Origin: Ahniella affigens
GTDB taxonomy: Bacteria; Pseudomonadota; Gammaproteobacteria; Xanthomonadales; Ahniellaceae
Length of the DNA: 64,000 nucleotides
Assembly (NCBI RefSeq): GCF_003015185.1
Contig: NZ_CP027860.1
Location: forward strand, 4,330,501-4,394,500
Reading direction: 5' to 3'
Below the pieces are notes generated by a model that worked only from the letters and a program-made list of their open reading frames with translations, ran no database searches and was not told the DNA's origin. Positions 55,231 to 64,000 of the stretch are shown piece by piece (position 1 is the first letter of the stretch; each line of letters starts with the position of its first letter). The position numbers were made by a program, and so were the translations under genes.

Positions 55231-55305
55231 TGGTGGGTGCTGAGGGCATCGAACCCCCGACCCTCGCCTTGTAAGGGCGACGCTCTACCGCTGAGCTAAG
55301 CACCC
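55231..55305 (-). tRNA. tRNA-Val (TAC)
   Basis: A 75-nt cloverleaf with acceptor GGGTGCT/AGCACCC, anticodon stem TCGCC/GGCGA and loop CTTACAA (anticodon TAC). CCA is encoded. It lies 17 bp after hupB. Confidence 0.96.
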
Positions 55306-55322
55306 TCTGGCGAAAGAGTCGA

Positions 55323-55595
55323 TTAGTTTACAGCATCCTTCAGCGCTTTACCAGCCTTGAACGCAGGATTTTTTGACGCCTTGATTTTGATCGTGGCGCC
55401 GGTCTGCGGATTGCGGCCGGTACGAGCCGAACGCTTACGCACGGCAAACGTGCCAAAGCCAACGATTGCAACGCTGTCGCCCGACTTGAGCGCTTTCTTG
55501 ACGACCTTGATCATCGCGTCCAGCGCGCGGCCGGCGTCAGCTTTGCTCAGTTCGGCATTGTCGGCGATGTGGCTAATCAACTCACCTTTGTTCAT
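55323..55595 (-). CDS. hupB: DNA-binding protein HU-beta
   Basis: A 90-residue histone-like HU protein. It begins [20 protein letters not shown] and has [25 protein letters not shown], the beta-arm that bends DNA, and a Lys-rich C-terminus. It forms dimers that compact and bend DNA without sequence preference. It follows lon, the normal gammaproteobacterial order. Start ATG at 55595. Confidence 0.97.
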   Translation of the reverse strand: MNKGELISHIADNAELSKADAGRALDAMIKVVKKALKSGDSVAIVGFGTFAVRKRSARTGRNPQTGATIKIKASKNPAFKAGKALKDAVN

Positions 55596-55773
55596 GTGCT
55601 ACTCCCTCAGGGAATTTTGGTATCCGGAAATTGTATGAATGACGGCGCAAGCGCCCTGCATTCTTTGTCTTGTTGCGCCATACAGAGAGCGTTGACGCAA
55701 CAGGCGCGACTTTATACCAGTGGAAAATGGGCTGCGCAACCAACTTCAGTCGAAAATGCGAATCCCCGCAAAC

Positions 55774-58212
55774 TCAATGTGCACGCGGGGTTTCGGCAGT
55801 CGGGGCGTCCGCGCTTTCAATCTTTGGCACCTCGACTTTTGGCGTTGGTTCAGAGTTGGCCGCAGGACGCATCGCGAAATCCTTCAACGCGATCTCCAGT
55901 ACCTCATCAATCCAGCGCACCGGCACGATCTTCAACGAGTCGGTGATTGTGGCTGGCACGTCAGCGAGATCCTTTTGATTTTCATCAGGAATCAGCACAG
56001 TCTGGATACCGCCGCGCTGGGCTGCGAGCAGCTTTTCCTTGAGTCCACCGATTGGCAAAACGCGACCACGCAGCGTGATCTCGCCCGTCATCGCCACATC
56101 CGCGCGCACCGGGACTTTGGTCAGCGCAGAGACCAGCGCCGTGCACATGGCAATGCCTGCACTCGGGCCATCCTTGGGCGTGGCGCCTTCCGGCACGTGG
56201 ATGTGGATGTCGTATTTCTGGTGGAACTCCGGGTCGATGCCAAAGCGATCGACGCGCGAGCGAACCACCGACAAGGCCGCCTGAATTGATTCCTGCATCA
56301 CATCACCGAGCTGGCCGGTGTGCGTCAATTTGCCCTTGCCAGGCACCACGGTGGCCTCGATCGACAGCAGATCGCCGCCAACCTGGGTCCACGCCAAGCC
56401 GGTCACCAGACCGACCTCGCTTTCGACTTCGGCGCGACCGAAGTTGAACTTGCGCACGCCCAGGAAATCGTCGAGGTTGTTGCTGTCGATGTCGATCTTC
56501 GTGGTGCTGCCGGCACTCTCGACCAGCTTCTTGACCGTTTTTCTGGACATCTTCGCGATTTCGCGATTGAGGTTGCGCACACCCGATTCGCGCGTGTAGT
56601 AGCGGATCGTGTCGAGCATCGCGTCGTGCGAAATGCTGAGCTCATTCGGTTTCAGGCCAGCACCAGCGACTTCCTTCGGCACCAGGTAGCGCTCGGCAAT
56701 GGCTAGCTTCTCGTCTTCCGTGTAGCCCGGAATGCGAATGACTTCCATGCGATCCAGAAGCGCAGGTGGGATGTTGAGCGAGTTCGCGGTGGCAATGAAC
56801 ATCACCTCTGACAAGTCGAATTCGACTTCCAGATAGTGGTCATTGAACGTGTGGTTCTGTTCCGGATCGAGCACTTCCAACAAGGCCGCCGACGGATCGC
56901 CACGGAAGTCCATCGACATCTTGTCGATCTCATCGAGCATGATCAGCGGATTCTTGACCTTGACCTTGGACAGGTTCTGCACGACCCGACCCGGCATCGA
57001 GCCAATGTAGGTGCGGCGATGGCCCCGAATCTCGGCCTCATCGCGCACGCCACCGAGCGCCATGCGCACGAACTTGCGGTTCGTGGCCCTGGCAATGGAC
57101 TGGCCGAGCGAGGTCTTGCCCACACCGGGCGGGCCGACGAGGCACAGGATCGGGCCCTTCATCTTCTTGACGCGGTTCTGGACGGCGAGATATTCCAGGA
57201 TGCGCTCTTTGACCTTCTCCAGGCCAAAATGATCGGCATCGAGAATCTTCTGCGCTTCGGCCAGATCGCTGCTGACTTTTGTCCGGCGGCGCCACGGCAC
57301 ATTGACCATCCAGTCAATGTAGTTGCGCACCACCGTTGCTTCGGCCGCCATCGGCGACATTTGCTTCAGCTTGTTGAGCTCGTTCTTGGTTTTGGTTTCG
57401 ATCGCTTTTGGCATGCCCGCCTTCGCGATCTTGCGCGCGAGATCTTCGATTTCGTTGGGCGCCTCGTCGAGTTCGCCGAGTTCTTTCTGAATGGCCTTCA
57501 TCTGCTCATTCAGGTAGTACTCGCGCTGACTCTTTTCCATCTGCGATTTGACGCGGCCGCGAATGCGCTTTTCGATCTGCTGCAGGTCGATTTCGCCGCT
57601 GACAAAACCGATAAGCAACTCCAGACGCTCATCCAGATTGATCGCTTCGAGCACACGCTGCTTGTCCTGCACGCGAATGCCAAGGTGGGCCGCGATCGTG
57701 TCGGCCAGGCGACCCGGATCCTCGATACCAGACAGGGTGGTCATCAGTTCCGGCGGAATCTTGCGATTGAGCTTGATGAACTGCTCGAACAGCGACAGCA
57801 GTGATTTGGTGGCCGCCTCAATCTCGCGGCTTGCTGGCCGCGCTTCGTCCTCGACGGAAACCATGTTGGCTGACAGGTAGCCCTGGCCGCCTTCATTGAT
57901 TGCCCGGAATTGGGCGCGCGCGATTCCCTCGACCAGCACTTTGATCGTGCCGTCCGGGAGTTTGAGCAATTGCAGCACGGTTGCGACCGTACCGACATTG
58001 AACAGGTCGCTGCCGGCAGGATCATCAGTGTCGGCGCTCTTCTGCGCAATCAACGCAATTCGCTTGTCGCCGGCCATCGCCGCCTCGAGCGCCCGCATCG
58101 ATTTTTCCCGACCGACGAAGAGCGGAATCGCCATTTCGGGAAACACGACGACATCGCGCAAAGGCAGCACCGGCAAACGGGCTGGGGACTTCGGGGCATC
58201 GGAACTGGTCAT
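55774..58212 (-). CDS. lon: ATP-dependent protease Lon (LonA)
   Basis: An 812-residue LonA protease that degrades misfolded and regulatory proteins. The N-domain begins [23 protein letters not shown]; the AAA module has Walker [12 protein letters not shown] and Walker B IMLDEIDK; the C-terminal protease domain has [11 protein letters not shown] with the catalytic Ser and the matching Lys in [10 protein letters not shown]. Length agrees with the family. It lies between clpX and hupB. The start MTSSDAPK at 58212 gives a short leader before the N-domain. Confidence 0.97.
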   Translation of the reverse strand: MTSSDAPKSPARLPVLPLRDVVVFPEMAIPLFVGREKSMRALEAAMAGDKRIALIAQKSADTDDPAGSDLFNVGTVATVLQLLKLPDGTIKVLVEGIARAQFRAINEGGQGYLSANMVSVEDEARPASREIEAATKSLLSLFEQFIKLNRKIPPELMTTLSGIEDPGRLADTIAAHLGIRVQDKQRVLEAINLDERLELLIGFVSGEIDLQQIEKRIRGRVKSQMEKSQREYYLNEQMKAIQKELGELDEAPNEIEDLARKIAKAGMPKAIETKTKNELNKLKQMSPMAAEATVVRNYIDWMVNVPWRRRTKVSSDLAEAQKILDADHFGLEKVKERILEYLAVQNRVKKMKGPILCLVGPPGVGKTSLGQSIARATNRKFVRMALGGVRDEAEIRGHRRTYIGSMPGRVVQNLSKVKVKNPLIMLDEIDKMSMDFRGDPSAALLEVLDPEQNHTFNDHYLEVEFDLSEVMFIATANSLNIPPALLDRMEVIRIPGYTEDEKLAIAERYLVPKEVAGAGLKPNELSISHDAMLDTIRYYTRESGVRNLNREIAKMSRKTVKKLVESAGSTTKIDIDSNNLDDFLGVRKFNFGRAEVESEVGLVTGLAWTQVGGDLLSIEATVVPGKGKLTHTGQLGDVMQESIQAALSVVRSRVDRFGIDPEFHQKYDIHIHVPEGATPKDGPSAGIAMCTALVSALTKVPVRADVAMTGEITLRGRVLPIGGLKEKLLAAQRGGIQTVLIPDENQKDLADVPATITDSLKIVPVRWIDEVLEIALKDFAMRPAANSEPTPKVEVPKIESADAPTAETPRAH

Positions 58213-58435
58213 GAGCTTGCACTCCTAATGCTTGATCGGCAGCAGCACAGCGATGGCACAACCTGGACCATCGGTGGGCAACAGGCCGGATCAGCAGGTA
58301 CTGATCGGGCATATTGCCGCACGTGCTTGCCGCTGCCTGAACGGTGATGAGCCGGCGCGGTCACCAGTGCCCGTTTCGGGCAACTGGTGCAAGCCTGCGC
58401 GGCTCGCTTGATTGAGTCAAGTGAGGCCGGTCTGA

Positions 58436-58468
58436 AAAATAAAAAGGGTGCAGCCATGGCTGCACCCT
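58436..58468 (-). terminator. Rho-independent terminator after clpX
   Basis: On the minus strand the palindrome AGGGTGCAGCC-AT-GGCTGCACCCT is followed by TTTTTATTTTTC. It lies 19 bp after the clpX stop and separates it from lon. Confidence 0.9.
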
Positions 58469-58486
58469 GAATCGACACGGTTTGGC

Positions 58487-59764
58487 TCAATCGCCCACAG
58501 CTTTGGCGGTTGGTTGCGCGTTGCTGTAGATCAAATACGGCTCGGCGGTGCCATTGATGACCGCCTCGTCGACAACGACCTTGCTGACATTCTGCAACGA
58601 TGGCAGCTCGTACATCGTTTCGAGCAGCACTGATTCGAGAATCGTGCGCAGACCACGGGCACCGGTCTTCCGCTTCAGCGCCTTGCGCGCAATCGCTCGC
58701 AGTGCATCTTCACGGAACTCCAGATCGACATTTTCCATATCGAACAAGCGCTTGAACTGCTTGGTGATCGCGTTCTTCGGCTCGGACAGAATCTTGACCA
58801 GCGCTTCTTCGTCGAGCTCATCCAGCGTTGCGACCACAGGCAGGCGACCGACAAATTCCGGGATCAGACCAAACTTGATCAGGTCTTCGGGCTCAACCGT
58901 CTTCAATACATCGCCGACGCTCTGCTTTTTCGTCTTGGACCGGATCTCGGCCGAAAAGCCGATGCCGGTGGACTCTGAGCGCGCCTGAATGACCTTCTCC
59001 AGACCCGCAAACGCGCCACCGCAAATGAACAGGATGTTACGCGTATCGACCTGCAGGAACTCCTGCTGGGGATGCTTGCGCCCGCCCTGCGGCGGCACCG
59101 AGGCGACCGTGCCTTCAATCAGCTTCAGGAGCGCCTGTTGCACCCCTTCGCCCGACACATCGCGGGTGATCGACGGGTTCTCGGATTTCCGTGAAATCTT
59201 GTCGATTTCATCGATGTAGACAATGCCCGTCTGGGCCTTGTCGACGTCGTAATCGCACTTCTGCAGTAGCTTTTGAATGATGTTCTCGACGTCTTCACCG
59301 ACATAACCGGCTTCGGTCAACGTCGTCGCGTCGGCGATCGTGAACGGCACATTCAGCATGCGCGCCAGCGTTTCCGCCAGCAGCGTCTTGCCGGACCCGG
59401 TTGGACCGATCAGCAAAATATTGCTTTTGGCCAGCTCGACATCGTCGCTCTTGCTGCGCGATTCCAAGCGCTTGTAGTGGTTGTACACCGCCACCGCAAG
59501 CACCTTCTTGGCACGCCTCTGACCGACCACATACTGGTCGAGCGTGTCCATGATTTCCCGCGGTTTCGGCAGTTTGCTGCGCGCACCCGTGGCTTTTTCC
59601 TCGAGTTCTTCGCGGATGATGTCGTTGCAGAGCTCCACGCATTCATCGCAGATGAACACGGAGGGACCCGCGATCAGCTTACGTACTTCGTGCTGGCTCT
59701 TGCCGCAGAAGGAGCAGTAAAGCACCTTGCCCGATTCGCCGCGATTGCTTCGTTCATCCGTCAT
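58487..59764 (-). CDS. clpX: ATP-dependent Clp protease ATP-binding subunit ClpX
   Basis: A 425-residue AAA+ unfoldase that feeds ClpP. The N-terminal zinc domain has Cys17, Cys20, Cys39 and Cys42 ([19 protein letters not shown]). Walker A is [16 protein letters not shown], Walker [10 protein letters not shown]. The IGF-type loop for ClpP docking (TGIGFSAE) is present, as is the sensor-2 region [11 protein letters not shown]. It lies downstream of clpP with a weak hairpin between. Confidence 0.98.
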   Translation of the reverse strand: MTDERSNRGESGKVLYCSFCGKSQHEVRKLIAGPSVFICDECVELCNDIIREELEEKATGARSKLPKPREIMDTLDQYVVGQRRAKKVLAVAVYNHYKRLESRSKSDDVELAKSNILLIGPTGSGKTLLAETLARMLNVPFTIADATTLTEAGYVGEDVENIIQKLLQKCDYDVDKAQTGIVYIDEIDKISRKSENPSITRDVSGEGVQQALLKLIEGTVASVPPQGGRKHPQQEFLQVDTRNILFICGGAFAGLEKVIQARSESTGIGFSAEIRSKTKKQSVGDVLKTVEPEDLIKFGLIPEFVGRLPVVATLDELDEEALVKILSEPKNAITKQFKRLFDMENVDLEFREDALRAIARKALKRKTGARGLRTILESVLLETMYELPSLQNVSKVVVDEAVINGTAEPYLIYSNAQPTAKAVGD

Positions 59765-59816
59765 AGTCGCTCATCCAGACCGCGCCGCAACTGGGCTTTT
59801 GGCGCAGAATAACACA

Positions 59817-59835
59817 GCGGGCCGAAACGGCCCGC
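59817..59835 (-). terminator. Hairpin between clpP and clpX
   Basis: Arms GCGGGCC/GGCCCGC with loop GAAAC, followed on the minus strand by TGTGTTATTCTG. The stem is 7 bp and the T-rich tract imperfect, so it is at most an attenuating terminator. Confidence 0.45.
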
Positions 59836-59931
59836 GCTCCACAAATTGATGCAAAATCCAGCCCGATTCCGTGACCCGGGCAGGGATTTCGCGGTTTTGA
59901 TGCGATCCGGCATGCGTTGGCGGCAGCCTGA

Positions 59932-60549
59932 TCAGCTGGCCCGCAGGCTGTCGTCCGGGCGGCGCGCCAATACGGCGTCAACCAGCCCGTAGTCTTTGGC
60001 TTCGTCGGCGGACAGGAAATAGTCGCGCTCAACATCGCGCTCCACCTGCTCCAGCGGCTTACCCGTGTGCATGGCCATGAGTTTGTTCATTTTGGCCTTG
60101 ATCGACAGGATTTCCTTGGCATGAATCGCAATATCGGTGGCCTGACCCGAGAACCCGGCCGATGGCTGGTGGATCATGACCCGCGAATTCGGCAGGCAGA
60201 ACCGCTTACCCGACGCACCAGCCGCCAGCAGGAAGGCCCCCATCGAGGCGGCCTGGCCGAGGCAGATCGTGCTCACATCCGCCTTGATGAACTGCATCGT
60301 GTCGTAGATCGCCATGCCGGCGGTGACCGAACCACCGGGGCTATTGATGTACAGGCTGATGTCCTTTTCGGGGTTCTCGGCTTCCAGGAACAGCAGTTGG
60401 GCGACGATCACATTGGCCATGTAATCCTCGACCGGACCAACCGCAAAAATGACGCGTTCCTTCAGCAGACGGGAATAGATGTCATACGCCCGTTCGCCGC
60501 GTGAGGACTGCTCCACCACCATAGGGACGAGATTGAGATTCTGGATCAT
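59932..60549 (-). CDS. clpP: ATP-dependent Clp protease proteolytic subunit ClpP
   Basis: A 205-residue serine protease subunit. Catalytic Ser102 lies in [15 protein letters not shown] and His127 in [10 protein letters not shown]; the Asp is in the C-terminal region. It begins [28 protein letters not shown], the normal ClpP start with a short propeptide. The ATG at 60549 has GGAG upstream; a frame start at 60630 would add 27 residues of no family character. It follows tig. Confidence 0.97.
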   Translation of the reverse strand: MIQNLNLVPMVVEQSSRGERAYDIYSRLLKERVIFAVGPVEDYMANVIVAQLLFLEAENPEKDISLYINSPGGSVTAGMAIYDTMQFIKADVSTICLGQAASMGAFLLAAGASGKRFCLPNSRVMIHQPSAGFSGQATDIAIHAKEILSIKAKMNKLMAMHTGKPLEQVERDVERDYFLSADEAKDYGLVDAVLARRPDDSLRAS

Positions 60550-60810
60550 GTGGTCTGCTCCGGTCTGGGGGCTTTGCTCTGGGGGCTCTGATCTGGGGGC
60601 TAAACTAGCACTGTCAAGCGTGAGGTGCATGCGAGCTTCGGCGTGCAGTCAGCACAAAAAGTTCTGAGCTGGTACAAAACTTTGCGCGAATGATTGGCTT
60701 TGCATGGCAACGAAGCGCTGACGGCTTGGCCAAGGGCTCGCCGGGTCGCGCTGTCGTTCGGGTAGGAAGCCGGGCTGCGAGGGATTGTCGCATTGGTCCC
60801 GAAATGCAGA

Positions 60811-60833
60811 ACGCCGGAGGGGCTCCGGCGTTC
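60811..60833 (-). terminator. Terminator-like hairpin after tig
   Basis: A 10-bp perfect stem AACGCCGGAG / CTCCGGCGTT with a 3-nt loop, 25 bp after the tig stop. The minus-strand tail reads CTGCATTTCG, without a good T run. Confidence 0.55.
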
Positions 60834-60857
60834 GGCGACAGGCATTGCAAGCGCAAA

Positions 60858-62162
60858 TCAGGCGTTCGGCTGCATCAGTTCGGCAAAGCCGATCTGCTTC
60901 GGCACGGTCTTGGCTTTCGCAAAAATCACGTCGATCACCTGATCCTCGATGACCCGACGGCGCAGTCCAGCCATCAACTGCTGATCCTTCGTGTACATCT
61001 CGATCACTTGTTCCGGCTCTTCGTAGGTCGACGCGATCGTGGCCAGTGCTTCATTGACGCGGTTATGATCGAGTTTCAGCTCGGCATGGCGAGCGATCGC
61101 ATCCAGCAGCACGCTGGCACTCACCCGGGCGCGGGCAGCATCCTTGAACACTTCCGCATCCATCGGCGCTTCATTGTCGCGACCGGCGCGCTTGGCCTGC
61201 TCCTGCGCCTGGCGCAGCATGCTGTTGGCTTCCGCGGCGATCATCGTCTTCGGCAGATCAGCCTGCGGGAACGTATTGACCAGGTGCTCGACCGCATGCA
61301 GTTTGTTGCGCGACTGCAGCGCGTTCTTCATTTCGCGCTCGAGGTTGGCGCGAACGTCCTGACGGAACTGATCGAGGCCACCGCTCACCACGCCGAAGCT
61401 GGCGGCAAACGATTCGTCCAGAGCCGGCAGATCCGAGGCCTGCACGCGCAGAATCTTGACCGAGAACGTGCCGTCCTTGTTGGCGAGCGCCGGCTCGCGG
61501 AACTCAGCGGGGAACGTCACGGGAATGGTCTTCTCGTCGCCAGCCGACAGGCCTTTCAGACCCTCGTCCAACGACTTGAACAGCGCGCCCGAGCCAATGA
61601 TGGTGCCAGCACGATCGGTGCCTTCAGCAGGCGTCCGAATGCCGTCGCCTTCAGCCGAAAACTCGAACACGATCATGTCGCCTTCGCCAGCAGCGCGATC
61701 AACCGGCAGCCATTTGCGGCGCTGTTGGCGCAGCGTATCGATCATGCGATCGACGTCGGCGTCGGTGACTTCCGATTCCAGATGGGTCAGTTCGATCTGC
61801 GACAGGTCAATCGCATTGATTTCGGGCATGACTTCGAACGACGCCACAAAACCAAACTCTTCGGCGCCAGCAGACGGATCGCGAGCGATGCTTGGCATCA
61901 TGGCGGGACGGAGCTTGTGCTCGTTGACCGCCTGTTCGAAGCTGCTGCTGACCACGTCATTGACGGCGTCGCTGCGGACTTGCGCACCAAAGCGCTGCTC
62001 GACCACTTTGGCCGGGACTTTGCCCGGACGGAAACCCTTGATGCGGACGGTCTGGCTCAGCTCGCGCAGACGGGCCTTGACTTGATCTTCGATGCGGCTC
62101 GCTGGCACGCGCACGGTCATCCGGCGCTCAAGCGCACCCAACTGCTCAACGGAAACTTGCAT
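60858..62162 (-). CDS. tig: Trigger factor (ribosome-bound chaperone and prolyl isomerase)
   Basis: A 434-residue trigger factor. The N-terminal ribosome-binding domain starts MQVSVEQLGALERRMTVRVP and has the signature IKGFRPGKVPAKVVEQRFG. The FKBP-type domain lies in the middle (DMIVFEFSAEGDG) and the C-terminal arms follow. It binds nascent chains at the ribosome exit. It is the first gene of the tig-clpP-clpX-lon block, with a tRNA-Leu upstream. Confidence 0.97.
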   Translation of the reverse strand: MQVSVEQLGALERRMTVRVPASRIEDQVKARLRELSQTVRIKGFRPGKVPAKVVEQRFGAQVRSDAVNDVVSSSFEQAVNEHKLRPAMMPSIARDPSAGAEEFGFVASFEVMPEINAIDLSQIELTHLESEVTDADVDRMIDTLRQQRRKWLPVDRAAGEGDMIVFEFSAEGDGIRTPAEGTDRAGTIIGSGALFKSLDEGLKGLSAGDEKTIPVTFPAEFREPALANKDGTFSVKILRVQASDLPALDESFAASFGVVSGGLDQFRQDVRANLEREMKNALQSRNKLHAVEHLVNTFPQADLPKTMIAAEANSMLRQAQEQAKRAGRDNEAPMDAEVFKDAARARVSASVLLDAIARHAELKLDHNRVNEALATIASTYEEPEQVIEMYTKDQQLMAGLRRRVIEDQVIDVIFAKAKTVPKQIGFAELMQPNA

Positions 62163-62253
62163 GAACGCTCCTCAACGACGTGTTTCTGTACGCAAGCGCC
62201 GACGCCGTTCCAGCGGCGGCAAGCAGACACTGCGAGGAGCGGATCGGCGACAC

Positions 62254-62338
62254 TGGTGCGAAAAGAGAGACTCGAACTCTCACGGATTACTCCGCTGGAA
62301 CCTAAATCCAGTGCGTCTACCAATTCCGCCATTTTCGC
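62254..62338 (-). tRNA. tRNA-Leu (TAG)
   Basis: An 85-nt class II tRNA with long variable arm. Acceptor GCGAAAA/TTTTCGC, anticodon stem CTGGA/TCCAG, loop TTTAGGT (anticodon TAG). CCA is encoded. Confidence 0.96.
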
Positions 62339-62348
62339 AGTGACGATT

Positions 62349-62423
<75 letters not shown>

Positions 62424-62434
62424 GTGTTTGCTGT

Positions 62435-62890
62435 TGAAGATTGCCCATCCTGGGCAACTTCAACTCGCAAGTCCGGCACAGGTCCGGACTTGCTCTCGCC
62501 GGCGGCATCGCTTGCGCGATGTCGTCGCGGGTGCACCATCCATGGTGCACTCGGTTCGCCACCTTTTGGGTGGCTTGGTAGCTGCTCGTGAAGATTGCCC
62601 ATCCTGGGCAACTTCAACTCGCAAGTCCGGCACAGGTCCGGACTTGCTCTCGCCGACGACATCGCTTGCGCGATGTCGTCGCGGGTGCACCATCCATGGT
62701 GCACTCGGTTCGCCACCTTTTGGGTGGCTTGGTAGCTGCTCGTGAAGATTGCCCATCCTGGGCAACTTCAAGTCGCGTATCTGGCACGTGTCCAGGTCCG
62801 CTCTCGCCGACAACATCGCTTGCGCGATGCCGTCGCGGGTGCACGATCCTTTGTACACACCGTTCGCTGCTTTTGGCAGCGGATTATTCG
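62435..62890. repeat. Three 154-bp repeats made of tiled hairpins
   Basis: Units start at 62435, 62589 and 62743, exactly 154 bp apart; the third is diverged. Each unit holds, in order: TTGCCC-ATCC-TGGGCAA, GCAAGTCCGG-CACAGGT-CCGGACTTGC, CATCGC-TTGC-GCGATG, GTGCACC-ATCC-ATGGTGCAC and GCCACC-TTTTGG-GTGGC. In the third unit the second stem is changed and its loop reads CACGTGT. The array fills the 470 bp between tRNA-Lys and tRNA-His. No gene is present. Confidence 0.92.
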
Positions 62891-62893
62891 TGT

Positions 62894-62971
<78 letters not shown>

Positions 62972-62993
62972 ACATCTAAACCTTGTACAGCAT

Positions 62994-63070
62994 TGGCGCG
63001 CCCGGCAGGACTCGAACCTGCGACCACCGGCTTAGAAGGCCGGTGCTCTATCCAACTGAGCTACGGGCGC
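62994..63070 (-). tRNA. tRNA-Arg (TCT)
   Basis: A 77-nt cloverleaf with acceptor GCGCCCG/CGGGCGC, anticodon stem CCGGC/GCCGG and loop CTTCTAA (anticodon TCT). CCA is encoded. Confidence 0.96.
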
Positions 63071-63091
63071 ATCGCTCAGTCACTAACGGTT

Positions 63092-63168
63092 TGGTCGGGG
63101 TAGAAGGATTTGAACCCCCGACATCCTGCTCCCAAAGCAGGCGCGCTACCAGACTGCGCTATACCCCG
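63092..63168 (-). tRNA. tRNA-Pro (TGG)
   Basis: A 77-nt cloverleaf with acceptor CGGGGTA/TACCCCG, anticodon stem CCTGC/GCAGG and loop TTTGGGA (anticodon TGG). CCA is encoded. Confidence 0.96.
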
Positions 63169-63261
63169 GGAACCGTGCCGGAATCCCGATCGTTACCGAG
63201 ACGAAGCATGCTATGCCTCGTTTCGGCTGGCGTCAACGACCCAAATTCCAGTCCATGTTGA

Positions 63262-63294
63262 CAAAATGACCCGGGGCGCAAAATGCGCCCCGGG
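63262..63294 (-). terminator. Terminator-like hairpin after tRNA-Arg (ACG)
   Basis: A 10-bp perfect stem CCCGGGGCGC / GCGCCCCGGG with a 5-nt loop, followed on the minus strand by TCATTTTGTC. It lies 15 bp beyond the 3' end of tRNA-Arg (ACG), so that tRNA is probably transcribed apart from the Pro-Arg-His group. Confidence 0.7.
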
Positions 63295-63308
63295 CCACTT
63301 ATTTGTAC

Positions 63309-63385
63309 TGGCGCGCCCGGAGAGATTCGAACTCCCGACCACCAAGTTCGTAGCCTGGTACTCTATCCAACTGAGCTACGGGCGC
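63309..63385 (-). tRNA. tRNA-Arg (ACG)
   Basis: A 77-nt cloverleaf with acceptor GCGCCCG/CGGGCGC and anticodon loop CTACGAA (anticodon ACG, read after A-to-I editing in bacteria). CCA is encoded. Confidence 0.95.
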
Positions 63386-63447
63386 GTGAGACGGAGAAGT
63401 ATGCCGAGTTCCTGGTAGATCGTCAACTACCCGAAACGCGGTTCCCG

Positions 63448-63477
63448 CAAAAAATAAAGCCGCCCGAAGGCGGCTTT
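63448..63477 (-). terminator. Rho-independent terminator after tRNA-Glu
   Basis: On the minus strand AAAGCCGCC-TTCG-GGCGGCTTT, a 9-bp stem with a stable UUCG-type loop, then ATTTTTTG. It lies 6 bp beyond the end of tRNA-Glu. Confidence 0.94.
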
Positions 63478-63483
63478 GAAAGA

Positions 63484-63559
63484 TGGCGTCCCCAAGGGGA
63501 TTCGAACCCCTGTTACAGCCGTGAAAGGGCCGTGTCCTGGGCCTCTAGACGATGGGGAC
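63484..63559 (-). tRNA. tRNA-Glu (TTC)
   Basis: A 76-nt cloverleaf with acceptor GTCCCCA/TGGGGAC and anticodon loop CTTTCAC (anticodon TTC). CCA is encoded. Confidence 0.95.
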
Positions 63560-63587
63560 AGATTCTTTTTCAATCTGCTTAATTTAT

Positions 63588-63663
<76 letters not shown>

Positions 63664-64000
63664 ACGCAGAAGCGAAACTATAAAACGAGTCCCAAGGGTG
63701 AGTCAAGCACCTTCCCAAAAATCGACATAGCCTGACACGCGCAGTGGGATTCGCTGCGTCGAGGCCGGCCTAGATTGGGCCCGGCAGACCGCTCTGATAT
63801 CTCTAAGCTCGAACTGCAGTCGACTCGGTGCCATCTTGCCCCACTCATTGTCAACCAATTCACGGGCTGCCGGCACGCACCATTGCCAAACGATGGCGGC
63901 GACCAGTCAGCAATCATCGACACCCGCTTCACGCTCCGCAGCCCCAAACAATCGAACAATGAACGTTGTCGCAGCGAGATGCGCGCAGATCATTCACCGA
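63664..64000. other. Window end, no supported gene
   Basis: The last 337 bp lie upstream of tRNA-Ala. A minus-strand frame of 93 codons (63678-63959) has no ribosome site and no recognisable pattern. The promoter of the Ala-Glu tRNA unit should lie at its left end. Confidence 0.5.

Noticed and set aside
58213-58486. Heat-shock (sigma-32) promoter ahead of lon
   Set aside because: Expected on biological grounds, but no CTTGAA and CCCCAT pair with correct spacing was found.
63678-63959. A 93-codon minus-strand frame at the window end
   Set aside because: No ribosome site, no recognisable pattern; lies in the tRNA-Ala upstream region.

Overview
The window looks like a chromosome segment from a gammaproteobacterium of the order Lysobacterales (Xanthomonadales). 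The evidence is the tig-clpP-clpX-lon-hupB-tRNA-Val-tRNA-Asp-ppiD block, the high GC of the core genes, a DUF3034 protein, a large TonB receptor, a DUF1800/DUF1501 pair and many intergenic palindromic repeats. The genus cannot be fixed from sequence reading alone.

Layout. 1-2.2 kb: end of a TRAP transporter operon (dctP, dctQ, dctM). 2.2-11.7 kb: housekeeping and envelope genes (DUF2785, oligopeptidase A, DUF937, CCA-adding enzyme, DUF3034, a lipoprotein-type truncated haemoglobin, a DMT transporter). 11.9-14.9 kb: four tandem paralogues of an unrecognised small secreted protein with an invariant C-x14-C motif, split by a hairpin array. 15-27.6 kb: DUF2333, the DUF1800/DUF1501 pair, the agmatine-to-putrescine genes aguA and aguB, a TraB/PrgY protein, a 115-bp repeat array, and secreted proteins including a 742-residue delta-60-repeat protein.

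27.6-42.1 kb is an accessory island. It holds short repeated words, a REP-associated (RAYT) transposase, and two RHS C-terminal cassettes in the same orientation. The two cassettes share a near-identical core and pre-toxin linker but have different toxin tips (papain-fold and ADP-ribosyltransferase-like), each followed at once by a different candidate immunity gene. A 289-bp element, the 3' end of an ExeA/TniB-type ATPase unit, lies just beyond each immunity gene and once more between the cassettes. Next comes a lone 579-residue protein with an ACT-like N-terminus and a TIR-like C-terminus, a candidate defence protein, then RHS and IS remnants.

42.1-48 kb is a peroxide-defence cluster, ahpC, ahpF, oxyR and an exported katG, with a good OxyR-type site before ahpC. 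48.3-52.9 kb carries a secreted S51 peptidase, a TonB-dependent receptor and a cupin protein. 53.1-62.2 kb is the protein-quality-control block ppiD, hupB, lon, clpX, clpP and tig, all on the minus strand. The window ends with eight more tRNA genes, again with a hairpin array between two of them.

The most unusual signals are: (1) the paired RHS toxin-immunity cassettes with the same mobile-element end beside each; (2) the ACT/TIR-like protein; (3) the four-gene secreted paralogue family; (4) two distant hairpin arrays whose stems differ but whose loops (ATCC, CACNNGT, TTGC, ATCC) occur in the same order.
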